DNA from: a virus
Strand: one strand, 5' to 3'
Length of the DNA stretch: 38,993 bases
Virus record (IMG/VR): IMGVR_UViG_3300010293_000014
Span: 1-38,993 of that record
Part shown: in pieces, positions 1 to 6,366 of the stretch
Numbering within the stretch: the stretch's first letter is position 1
How the letters are laid out: the number at the start of each line of letters is the position of its first letter
The notes under the pieces: generated by a model
What the model saw: only the letters and a program-made list of their open reading frames with translations
Told to the model about the DNA's origin: nothing
Databases searched by the model: none
Made by a program: the position numbers and the translations under genes

Positions 1-2
1 CG

Positions 3-188
3 AGACCGAATCTGATGTCTCAGGCCAAGGAACTGCGTCTAACTAAAGAAGACTTGGTTGGAGTTCACGAGCTGCTGCACAAACAACAAAAAGAAATAGA
101 AAAGTTAAAGCGGCAGCTCGGTCAAACAAGGTCTGAGCTATCAGTAGCAGAGTATGCACTCCGTAGATTAGTTAAAAATAATCAATGA
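3..188 (+). CDS. Small coiled-coil protein, left end cut or starting at 15
   Basis: This frame is open from the window edge to a TGA at 186-188. The first ATG in frame is at 15, so it is either a complete protein of about 57 residues or the C-terminal end of a longer one. The residues are strongly charged and heptad-like (a run rich in K, E, Q and L in the middle), which suggests a coiled coil. The stop overlaps the next ATG (185-187) in an ATGA arrangement, so the two genes are probably translationally coupled. I do not recognise the family. Confidence 0.6.
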   Translation, partial: RPNLMSQAKELRLTKEDLVGVHELLHKQQKEIEKLKRQLGQTRSELSVAEYALRRLVKNNQ

Positions 189-1162
189 TTATACACCAAT
201 CAACTGATGTTCTTTCTATTTCAGACGACGGTAGTGATGTGGAGATCATTGATCATCAGCCTGTGTTTATTAACAATACAGGGTGTCCTATCTATCAGGA
301 AGCCGAACTAAAAGACAACGGGCAACAGTTTATAAATTTCTTAAATTCTTTGTACAAATCAAAAAAAAGAAAAATATCATTTAGTCAGTTTTCGCTATTT
401 GATTCGTTGGATTTCTCTCCAGAGTTGCTGCATGGTGGATTGTTAGTGTTTAGTGATATGTTAAAAACCATACCTATCAACTTTACTAAGAACAAAAAGA
501 TATCGAAGCACTTTACTTTTTTATCAAACAAGCCAAGATATAACCGAATGATAACTAACTGCTGGATAGCAAATAATTGCCAGCATATACCGTTTGAATA
601 CTCTGCTACAACACCGAATCCAGATCATTTTAGCAGTTTTTTCCTGACTAACAACTTCGGGTTACAAGATACCTCTCTTTTACTACCTGAAAATTTTATT
701 TCTTTTGACTTAAAAAGGACTTCTAAGAAGAACGGCAACTACTACGTTTACGGTGATAACTTTACTAATTTCTCTTTTCTAAGAACTAAATTTTATTCTG
801 AATCGGTGTTAAGTTTAGTTTGTGAACCAGCATTTTTTGAGCCCGGGTTTATGTTCACCGAAAAAACAGTGCAAGCATACATCTCTGGACACTTTGTAAT
901 TTGGCCTGGCGGGTATAAATCAGAGGCATGCGCTTCTAAATTCGGTTTTGAAACATTTAATGATATAATCGATCATAGCTATCAATTTATAAAGTGCCCT
1001 ATCGAAAGAACCGTTGCTGCACTCAACATGAACAGGCGTATTATATTTGATTTAGAATACCAAAAAGAACTGTATTTTAAAAACTACGAAAAATTGATGC
1101 ATAACGCATCCTTGGTACAAGATCACAAAAAGCTAACAGAAGTGGCAAAAAACTTCGGTTGA
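185..1162 (+). CDS. Conserved phage hypothetical protein, 325 aa
   Basis: The function is not known. The C-terminal third contains FTEKTVQAYISGHFVIWPGG followed by GFETFNDIIDHSY. From memory, this resembles a segment (F.-T/S-EKT-x-K/Q... GF-x-TF-x-x-x-x-D-x-SY) found in many T4-like aquatic phage proteins of unknown function, sometimes labelled glycosyltransferase-like. No signal peptide or membrane segment is visible. The gene is AT-rich and starts by ATGA overlap with the upstream small gene, so the two form one unit. The end of the gene overlaps the -35 element of the next promoter. A role in sugar transfer is possible but is only inference from weak resemblance. Confidence 0.7.
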   Translation: MIIHQSTDVLSISDDGSDVEIIDHQPVFINNTGCPIYQEAELKDNGQQFINFLNSLYKSKKRKISFSQFSLFDSLDFSPELLHGGLLVFSDMLKTIPINFTKNKKISKHFTFLSNKPRYNRMITNCWIANNCQHIPFEYSATTPNPDHFSSFFLTNNFGLQDTSLLLPENFISFDLKRTSKKNGNYYVYGDNFTNFSFLRTKFYSESVLSLVCEPAFFEPGFMFTEKTVQAYISGHFVIWPGGYKSEACASKFGFETFNDIIDHSYQFIKCPIERTVAALNMNRRIIFDLEYQKELYFKNYEKLMHNASLVQDHKKLTEVAKNFG

Positions 1163-1186
1163 CTTTTATTTTAATTAGTGTATAAT
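1159..1186 (+). promoter_or_regulatory. Sigma70-type promoter
   Basis: A TTGACT -35 element (1159-1164), a 16-nt spacer and a perfect TATAAT -10 element (1181-1186) lie 30 nt before the ATG at 1216. The -35 overlaps the stop region of the upstream gene. A near-copy of this promoter occurs at 1796-1823. This is the host RNA-polymerase promoter type expected for early or immediate-early phage genes. Confidence 0.8.
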
Positions 1187-1215
1187 ACGAGCTATCGTAA
1201 TAAGAGGGCTCGAAA

Positions 1216-1695
1216 ATGTTTGCTTGGTTAAACAAATTCCGCAAGCCAGCAGTTAAAAAAATTGCATTTATTGACGGCGATCAAGGCATTCCGCAGTTAG
1301 TTAGTGCATACCACACTCACTTAGTTGGAACCGAAACCCATTTGGTTAAGATGCTGCGTGAAGGCGATAACGAGCCGCACCTGCTCCGTAAAGAGCACGA
1401 CTTTAATAAAGTTTACCTGCGCGGCTACACTGTAGGCAAGGAAGTAGTTGACAAGTTTATTGGGGCTTACATCCAAAAAGCTGTGAGCGATGGGTACACT
1501 CATATTACCGTAGTGTCAAATGATTATGACTTTGTGGATATCTTTAAGATGACTGCAAAGCTCAACCCAGACAAAAATCTAACGTTCCGCATGATTGTTC
1601 CTTGCGGGCAAGGTCGTGTTGCTTCAACCAAATCTACTACTAATTTCGAAATAGTCCATATGAATCAAGAGGCTACAAAACCACGCAGAAAATAG
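1216..1695 (+). CDS. NYN-domain (PIN-like) putative ribonuclease
   Basis: The 159-residue protein has the two halves of a NYN/LabA-type PIN-like nuclease fold. A first strand ends in acidic residues (IAFIDGD, D20 and D22), and a later motif VVSNDYDF (D103, D105) corresponds to the S/G-x-D-x-D-F signature of the family. NYN proteins are metal-dependent RNases, so a role in host or phage RNA turnover early in infection is a reasonable inference. It is preceded by a strong sigma70-type promoter and an RBS-like GAGGG about 6 nt before the ATG, and ends in TAG. It is probably a single-gene early transcript, since the next gene has its own copy of the promoter. Confidence 0.7.
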   Translation: MFAWLNKFRKPAVKKIAFIDGDQGIPQLVSAYHTHLVGTETHLVKMLREGDNEPHLLRKEHDFNKVYLRGYTVGKEVVDKFIGAYIQKAVSDGYTHITVVSNDYDFVDIFKMTAKLNPDKNLTFRMIVPCGQGRVASTKSTTNFEIVHMNQEATKPRRK

Positions 1696-1795
1696 AAATC
1701 CGTTAAAAATCAAGAGGTTACACAAACTGCTTAATTTTAGCCCAACTTTGTGCATGTAGACCCACAGAATTGCTGTAAATCTGTCTAAATTTTGG

Positions 1796-1823
1796 TTGAC
1801 TTTTATCCAAAAAAGCGTATAAT
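1796..1823 (+). promoter_or_regulatory. Sigma70-type promoter, near-copy of the one at 1159
   Basis: A TTGACT -35 (1796-1801), 16-nt spacer and perfect TATAAT -10 (1818-1823) lie 33 nt before the ATG at 1856. The block GGTTGACTTTTAT and the GTATAATA around the -10 are identical to the 1159 promoter, as is the spacer length, while the middle of the spacer differs. The leader ends in AGGAGCCCGAAA before ATG. Confidence 0.8.
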
Positions 1824-1855
1824 AACAACATCAAGAACGCATTAGGAGCCCGAAA

Positions 1856-2431
1856 ATGACGCGAGTTATTGAGAATCCGGCAGCATACGAAGCAGCGATC
1901 CGCAACAACATCCGCTTTAATGCTGAAAAAACGTTCTTCCGCACTCATGAAGATGCGTCCGACCTGATTGCGTTCGTCCAAGCTGGTGCGGAACGTGGCA
2001 ACGATTTCTTTAGCTCGCTGTGGGGCGGCTTTAGCACTTACGGTCGTTTTACTGAAGGCCAGGTTGCGGCGATTCGCCGCTCGATCGCTAAGGCTGCTGA
2101 ACGCAAGGCTGAGTGGTCCAAGAAGGAAGCCGAAAAGAACGCTAACCGCGTCCACGTTGGCGAAGTTGGCAAGCGTATGGTCGTGAAGCTGACGTGCAAG
2201 AAGGTTATTGAATACAGCCGCCCGACGTTCCACTACTACGATAGCGGTATTGGTTACATCAACATCGCTGAAGACGAAGCTGGTAACGTGTTTGTTTACC
2301 GTGGTAACTCCGCTGGTTTCCCGAACGAAGGCGAAACTGCAACGGTAAAGTTTACTGTTAAGGAACATGCTGTTTATAACGGCACGCCGCAGACGATTGT
2401 TACTCGCCCGGCGATTGTTGAGGAGAAGTAA
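1856..2431 (+). CDS. Conserved phage protein with OB-like C-terminal module, 191 aa
   Basis: The N-terminal part (FFSSLWGGFSTYGRFTEGQ, about residues 51-69) resembles a motif common in phage and plasmid proteins of unknown function, in which a basic helix follows 'GRLSxxQ'. The C-terminal half (from about residue 102, VGEVGKRMVVKL, to the end) is beta-rich and ends GETATVKFTVKEH...QTIVTRP. It looks like an OB-type module, and a related module appears in the gene at 2827. Codon use is noticeably more GC-rich than in neighbours such as 185-1162. It has a strong SD (AGGAG) and its own sigma70 promoter. A nucleic-acid-binding role is inference. Confidence 0.7.
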   Translation: MTRVIENPAAYEAAIRNNIRFNAEKTFFRTHEDASDLIAFVQAGAERGNDFFSSLWGGFSTYGRFTEGQVAAIRRSIAKAAERKAEWSKKEAEKNANRVHVGEVGKRMVVKLTCKKVIEYSRPTFHYYDSGIGYINIAEDEAGNVFVYRGNSAGFPNEGETATVKFTVKEHAVYNGTPQTIVTRPAIVEEK

Positions 2432-2432
2432 A

Positions 2433-2576
2433 ATGGAAGTTTCTTACTATGTTGATGAGCAGCCGGTATACAGCCTTCCTGGATGCAGCGAAGACTGGAC
2501 CGAAGCGCAATGGGAACAATGGCATCACAATTGCCATGTTCTTGGGATCGATCCTACAACCATAACGGTGGACTAA
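2433..2576 (+). CDS. Small acidic Trp-rich protein, 47 aa
   Basis: The ATG at 2433 sits one base after the upstream stop and has a good SD (AGGAGAAG, 2421-2428) inside the previous gene. A longer frame would start at 2367 inside the upstream gene, but this internal ATG is far better placed. The protein contains several Trp residues (EDWTEAQWEQWHHN) and no known motif. It sits in an early operon-like run with 1856 and 2581. The function is unknown. Confidence 0.6.
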   Translation: MEVSYYVDEQPVYSLPGCSEDWTEAQWEQWHHNCHVLGIDPTTITVD

Positions 2577-2580
2577 TATC

Positions 2581-2817
2581 ATGTCATATATTCAAGATGC
2601 AATCCGCGAGTGGGCTTGGGTAGTTGGTGCTGAGAGGCCCGACGCACAATGGATCCTGTCAGACTACGACACATAGGAACCCAATCCTCACTATAATGGT
2701 CCCGATCAGTGGCATCCCGAGGACTACGGTTTTGACGATGACGAGAACGATACTCCGATTAGTAAGCCTGCCTTGCAGCCGGCCTCGTAGGACTACTCCG
2801 ACGATATCCCGTTTTAA
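2581..2817 (+). pseudogene. Small gene interrupted by two in-frame ambers, SSB-like acidic tail
   Basis: From the ATG at 2581 the frame encodes 31 residues (starting MSYIQDAIREWAW) and meets TAG at 2674-2676. The same frame then continues with a protein-like acidic stretch (NPHYNGPDQWHPEDYGFDD) to a second TAG at 2788-2790, and then with DYSDDIPF and a TAA at 2815-2817. The total is 79 codons with no change of frame. The last residues match the C-terminal tip of bacterial SSB (D-D-D-I-P-F), which recruits SSB-interacting repair and replication proteins. The gene may be decayed by two nonsense changes, or may be expressed by amber readthrough. Without readthrough only a 31-aa peptide is made. 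Confidence 0.5.
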
Positions 2818-2826
2818 GGAGACAAC

Positions 2827-3516
2827 ATGGCATACCAAAAGCGAGAAGTGGTGACTTATCCAACTGCTGTTATGGTTGCTGCTGCACTTAAAGCAGTAGA
2901 AGGCAGTAATGGAGAAATCGTTAAGCAAGACCAGTCAGCTTACAACAGTCTGCAACCCGGTGGCGAAGAGGTGTATGTTCCTGCTGTTAAAAGCACCAAA
3001 ACCATCATGACTGAATTGCTCGCAAAGCCAGAAGAACTTGATGTTTCTGCTGGACAAGAAGCAATCGACTTTGTCCACGGCGCTGCTACTATGGCGGTGT
3101 TTTGTGGCAAAACGATGTCAGATTTTACCAAAAAGATGGTAGAAAAGATTCAAAACGAGACGGTTACGAGCCTCGATACTGGCTTTATGGTTTACTTTGT
3201 GCCAGTGTATAGCAACTTCAAGAAATCGTCGGAACGCAGAGAAAAAACGGTCGAATACATCAACTCGGAATACTTTGGTAAAGTAGGAGAAAAGGTTACG
3301 TTCGACCTTACAGTCATCAATTCGAAATGGCTTGACCAGTTTGGTATGTTTGTAGTGTTCGGACATACGGCAGACGGTAACTTAGTCAACTTTTTTACTG
3401 CCAAACCAGCCTGCACAGAATCCGGTAAATATACAGGCAAGGTGAAGAAACACGAACAGTCACAGTGGCACGAAAATACCAAGGTAACAGTTCTTAATTA
3501 TATAAAGGCAATGTAA
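2827..3516 (+). CDS. Conserved phage protein with OB-like C-terminal module, 229 aa
   Basis: The start is the ATG at 2827 with SD AAGGAG 5 nt upstream. The last third (about residues 150-229, from GKVGEKVTFDLTV through TADGNLVNFFT to KVTVLNYIKAM) is beta-rich. It aligns by eye with the C-terminal module of the 1856 product: both have G-x-V-G followed by a strand ending in L-T, then D/A-G-N-V/L, then a basic strand and a final T-V/I-L/V-x-x. I infer a nucleic-acid-binding OB-like fold in both. The N-terminal two thirds have no motif I recognise. This is the last + strand gene before a convergent operon; its TAA (3514-3516) abuts the stop of the 3517 gene. Confidence 0.65.
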   Translation: MAYQKREVVTYPTAVMVAAALKAVEGSNGEIVKQDQSAYNSLQPGGEEVYVPAVKSTKTIMTELLAKPEELDVSAGQEAIDFVHGAATMAVFCGKTMSDFTKKMVEKIQNETVTSLDTGFMVYFVPVYSNFKKSSERREKTVEYINSEYFGKVGEKVTFDLTVINSKWLDQFGMFVVFGHTADGNLVNFFTAKPACTESGKYTGKVKKHEQSQWHENTKVTVLNYIKAM

Positions 3517-3867
3517 CTAAATCAAATGTTTTGCTAACACCATTGTAGATAACCATATCCACAATGTATTAAATCCTACTAATGTAGGCAATAGCTTTTT
3601 GTTAGATGCCCATATCAGAGTAGCAGAAGTAAACAAAGCAAAAAAATACAATTGCCATATATGTATTCCGAAAATTAGTCCCGGAATAATAATTGCTGCT
3701 TTTGTTATCCAACTTGCTGCTTCTACAATATTATAGTCAGTCCAATATGCTCGTGTAAACCACAGTGCATAGCAATTTTTTATGTTTTTCCATCCGGTGT
3801 GAGTATAAACACTTCCTACTACTAGTATAGTCAAACATAAAGACAACAAAACTTGTTCATTCGACAT
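3517..3867 (-). CDS. Small integral membrane protein, 116 aa
   Basis: Three to four hydrophobic segments are visible (about residues 6-22, 50-70, 72-88 and 92-112), so this is an integral inner-membrane protein. No family is recognised. It is the last gene of a four-gene - strand operon and its start overlaps the end of the acyltransferase gene by 11 nt, which implies co-translation. Its stop abuts the convergent + strand gene. A transport or membrane-anchoring role for the operon's product is possible but cannot be read from the sequence. Confidence 0.7.
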   Translation of the reverse strand: MSNEQVLLSLCLTILVVGSVYTHTGWKNIKNCYALWFTRAYWTDYNIVEAASWITKAAIIIPGLIFGIHIWQLYFFALFTSATLIWASNKKLLPTLVGFNTLWIWLSTMVLAKHLI

Positions 3868-4453
3868 TTATTCTTCTTCTAGCAGGGCTTCCTAAGTAAA
3901 ACCCAGGTTCAGTAATATCCTTTGTAACTATTGCACCTGCTCCGATCATAACATCATCACAGATTGTAATTTTATCAATAATTGTCGATCTAGCACTAAG
4001 CACACATCTATCACCAATTGTGCTGCTACCTAACACAAACGCACCTGTATTCATAATGCACGATTTACCCAATTTGGCACTGTGATTAACTGTGCAATAC
4101 GGTCCGATCATACAGTCTTCTTCTACTACTGCATTGTTCGGTATCATCGAGTAAGGCCCAACGAATGTACCAGGTTTAATGGTTGCAGTAGACGATACCA
4201 CGCATGTTGGGTGAATGAACGTAAACCGTTTGATTTTTTTAGTGTCAATTTTGTTTATTATTAATTTACGCAGTTCTAAATTTCCAAACACTGCAACCAT
4301 CACACTTGAATTTTCTGTATCGAATGTATCTAACAAGAAATCGTCAGGAGAAACAATTAAACAAGATTTTCCAGTTTCTTGTATTTGTTCAACTATGTCG
4401 TGTATCGATACTGCGTGTTTAAAACCTATTAGTAAAACATTATTTTTCATCAT
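3857..4453 (-). CDS. PglD-like hexapeptide-repeat acyltransferase
   Basis: The N-terminal region (about 1-90) looks like the small Rossmann-like domain of PglD/NeuD-type sugar acetyltransferases (KNNVLLIGFKHAV... VMVAVFGN). The C-terminal region has consecutive hexapeptide turns typical of a left-handed beta helix (CVVSSTATIKPGTFVGP, NNAVVEEDCMIGPYC, TIGDRCVLS) and ends GAGAIVTKDITEPGFYLGSPA, a classic acetyltransferase ending with the N-acetyl-donor loop. The likely reaction is acetyl or acyl transfer to an amino-sugar or similar amine. I chose the start at 4453 because the longer frame from 4513 lies inside the halogenase gene; the ATG-ATG here overlaps the halogenase stop by 14 nt. Confidence 0.8.
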   Translation of the reverse strand: MMKNNVLLIGFKHAVSIHDIVEQIQETGKSCLIVSPDDFLLDTFDTENSSVMVAVFGNLELRKLIINKIDTKKIKRFTFIHPTCVVSSTATIKPGTFVGPYSMIPNNAVVEEDCMIGPYCTVNHSAKLGKSCIMNTGAFVLGSSTIGDRCVLSARSTIIDKITICDDVMIGAGAIVTKDITEPGFYLGSPARRRINVE

Positions 4454-5684
4454 AATACTCAAATTGATTAAAGTATAATCCCAAACTGGCCCAAATTGGT
4501 GAAGGGTATGCATTGGTTTTTACACTTGACTTAGATCTATAATGTTCCCATAACGATTTTTTAACGTCGAATTTTTTATAATATCGCCAAAATTCGGTGT
4601 CGTCTCTTTCCGACAACATATAATGGTGTAGAGTAAATGTTGACAAATCATGCAAAAGTTGTCTGATTGCTCTGTTATAAAAGGTTTGCTCCTTATTTTC
4701 GTTTAGGCATAACGCTAATACTTTAATGCATTGTCCAGTTAATAACAATCCGGGAGCTTCGAGTGGATCGATGAATCCATGAGCCAATCCTAAACTTACA
4801 ACATTACCGGACCACGGATTGGCTAGATAACCCACATTCCATTTTAGATTCATTGGTTTGGCATTGTTAAATTTTTTATGTTTGCTAATCATTGTTTCAA
4901 ATTCTGCTAATGCATCTGAATCAGAAATAAATTTGTCAGAATACACGTATCCTGTTCCCATTCTGTTTTGCAGAGGGACAATAAATTGCCACCCATAATC
5001 TCTCGCAATTGTTTGGGTGTATGTGCAAACACCCTTTACACCAGGGTACGGAACTTGGTCAGAATATTCAATAGGGCAAACCCATGTAGAATTAACAAGA
5101 TGATGTTCGGGTACTAGCCTGGTAGTATCAGTAGCAAATTTAGAATTTAATCCCGCGCAGTTGATATATAAGTCATACCCTTCTGGTAAAGTACCTGGCA
5201 AAGTGTCAATTATGTTTTTTACATTTCTACATGCATTTTTAGCCACCAACCCGATCTTAGTAGCATCGACGTGGTAGGCGTAAGAGTTTTTTACGTTGAA
5301 TCGGTAAAATTCATCATTGACTTGATCACGAGTTTTCTTACCTTGGCGAAACTCGTCAATAAAGCAGTCGATTCTTTCATTGGCATCAAACCAGAAAGAC
5401 ATTAAAAACGGGTCGCCATTCTTATAGTCCCATCCTTGTTTCATATTTCCAATTTTGTATGTAGCTTGTGTAGCAGGCATCCAATCTTCTTCATTTACTC
5501 CTAGCTCTTTCAAAAAGTCAACCGTTACAGGAGTAGTTGCTTCACCGATGGGAAGAGGTGGTATTCGATCACTCTCGAGAAGTGTTATATCAAGCCCAGG
5601 AACATTTTTTTCTAAGTAAGCAGCAGTTAACCATCCAGTAATGCCACCTCCGACAATCAGTACTTTTTTATTTTTGGACATCAT
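4440..5684 (-). CDS. Flavin-dependent tryptophan-halogenase-like protein
   Basis: The 414-residue protein has the FAD-binding GxGxxG (VGGGITGW, residues 11-18), the halogenase signature PIGEATTP (45-52), the Lys in TYKIG (K77, equivalent to the catalytic Lys of PrnA) and FIDPLEAPG (E309, equivalent to the catalytic Glu). The usual W-x-W-x-I-P motif is changed to GWQFIVPL (W232-x-F-x-V-P), followed by GTGYVYS. Flavin-dependent halogenases chlorinate, brominate or iodinate aromatic substrates using FADH2 and hypohalous acid. A cyanophage member (VirX1) is a known relative in this superfamily. It is shorter than PrnA (about 540 aa). It lies between an acyltransferase gene and a DUF6356-like gene with overlaps on both sides, so they probably act together. 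Confidence 0.88.
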   Translation of the reverse strand: MMSKNKKVLIVGGGITGWLTAAYLEKNVPGLDITLLESDRIPPLPIGEATTPVTVDFLKELGVNEEDWMPATQATYKIGNMKQGWDYKNGDPFLMSFWFDANERIDCFIDEFRQGKKTRDQVNDEFYRFNVKNSYAYHVDATKIGLVAKNACRNVKNIIDTLPGTLPEGYDLYINCAGLNSKFATDTTRLVPEHHLVNSTWVCPIEYSDQVPYPGVKGVCTYTQTIARDYGWQFIVPLQNRMGTGYVYSDKFISDSDALAEFETMISKHKKFNNAKPMNLKWNVGYLANPWSGNVVSLGLAHGFIDPLEAPGLLLTGQCIKVLALCLNENKEQTFYNRAIRQLLHDLSTFTLHHYMLSERDDTEFWRYYKKFDVKKSLWEHYRSKSSVKTNAYPSPIWASLGLYFNQFEYYDEK

Positions 5685-5946
5685 TTGCCTTATCGTAATC
5701 AGCTAAAATCTTTTGTACATGCTGTATTCTTTTAATCTCTTTGTACATTTTGTAGACTCCTATAGGACCATCACCTTTGTACATCCACGGAAATATACCG
5801 TGTAAGTAACTTTTTATAGCCATTTTTATTAGTCGACCACTTTGCATAAAGCTGTGATCTAAGTGCTGTTTATAAGTCCATTCTGTTTCTCTTAGGTGAT
5901 CTTTGCTTAGTTGTAGTTTTTCTTTAATTGACATTTTGATTGACAT
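5668..5946 (-). CDS. DUF6356-like small protein, 92 aa
   Basis: The middle of the protein (LDHSFMQSGRLIKMAIKSYLHGIFPWMYKG) matches my memory of the DUF6356 pattern, in which an H-containing helix is followed by H-x-x-F/L-P-W-x-F/Y and a C-terminal amphipathic helix. The function of the family is not known. It is the first gene of the - strand halogenase operon and its end overlaps the halogenase start by 17 nt. Two in-frame ATGs (5946 and 5934) are possible starts. A probable late-type promoter (AGTAAATA) lies about 20 nt upstream on the - strand. Confidence 0.6.
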   Translation of the reverse strand: MSIKMSIKEKLQLSKDHLRETEWTYKQHLDHSFMQSGRLIKMAIKSYLHGIFPWMYKGDGPIGVYKMYKEIKRIQHVQKILADYDKANDVQK

Positions 5947-5965
5947 ATTCTAATAAATATGTTAT

Positions 5966-5973
5966 TATTTACT
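5966..5973 (-). promoter_or_regulatory. Possible late-type promoter for the halogenase operon
   Basis: On the - strand the octamer AGTAAATA lies 20 nt before the ATG at 5946. It differs from the T4 late consensus TATAAATA at the first two positions. The short distance to the gene is the same as for better copies elsewhere in the window. Confidence 0.4.
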
Positions 5974-5974
5974 C

Positions 5975-5982
5975 TACAAATA
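5975..5982 (+). promoter_or_regulatory. Possible late-type promoter for the RNA ligase N-terminal gene
   Basis: TACAAATA differs from TATAAATA at one position and lies 28 nt before the ATG at 6010, with AAGGATAGGT as the leader RBS. It lies back to back with the - strand octamer at 5966, so 5947-6009 is a compact divergent promoter region. Confidence 0.4.
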
Positions 5983-6009
5983 AACAAGCATATTTTTTAA
6001 GGATAGGTA

Positions 6010-6324
6010 ATGAGTACATTTAGCGTACCTGTAGTAAAAATTAAAAGCATCACTCCTATTCCAGATGCAGACAGCATCGATGTCGCTGAGGTAATGGGAT
6101 ATCGTTGTGTAGTTAAGCGTGGCGAGTTTATGCCTGGCCAACTTGCTGCATACATTCCTGAAGATAGTATTGTTCCTATCTGGCTGCTTGAAAAAATGGG
6201 ACTGTGGGATACCAGTAAAAATAAAGGCAAATTAGCAGGGCCAGATGGTAACCGTGTAAAAGCGATTCGGTTAAGGGGGGTTATGTCTCAGGGATTGCTA
6301 TACCCTATACAGTCTGAAAATTAG
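6010..6324 (+). CDS. RNA ligase, N-terminal fragment of a split gene
   Basis: The 104 residues match the N-terminal OB-type domain of DRB0094/Rnl5-like RNA ligases. The pattern is V-x-K-I-x-x-I-x-P-I-x-x-A-D-x-I-x-x-A-x-V-x-G-Y-x-C-V-V-K-x-G-E-F, then A-Y-I-P-E-D-S-I-V-P, and finally VKAIRLRGVMSQGLLYP. In whole enzymes this is followed directly by the nucleotidyltransferase domain, which here is encoded separately at 7284-8090. The frame ends at TAG 6322-6324, 42 nt before a GIY-YIG homing endonuclease. I infer that the endonuclease insertion split one ligase gene into two polypeptides that may re-associate. Spliced-RNA joining through an intron is an alternative I cannot exclude. Confidence 0.8.
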   Translation: MSTFSVPVVKIKSITPIPDADSIDVAEVMGYRCVVKRGEFMPGQLAAYIPEDSIVPIWLLEKMGLWDTSKNKGKLAGPDGNRVKAIRLRGVMSQGLLYPIQSEN

Positions 6325-6341
6325 AACTTACATCATTCTGG

Positions 6342-6349
6342 TATAAATA
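6342..6349 (+). promoter_or_regulatory. T4-type late promoter for homing endonuclease
   Basis: A perfect TATAAATA octamer lies 18 nt before the ATG at 6367, with an AAGGTG Shine-Dalgarno in between. The endonuclease therefore carries its own late promoter. Confidence 0.7.
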
Positions 6350-6366
6350 CCATATAAGGTGATAAT

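Noticed and set aside
1718-2368. 216-aa frame on the - strand opposite the 1856 gene
   Set aside because: It is antisense to a gene with promoter, SD and recognisable features, and its translation is Arg/Ser/Val-rich without motifs, as expected from a shadow frame.
2581-2817. Genome-wide reassignment of TAG to an amino acid
   Set aside because: Other genes end in TAG at sensible places (1695 and 6324) and I see no in-frame TAG inside other recognisable genes, so only local readthrough or decay is supported.
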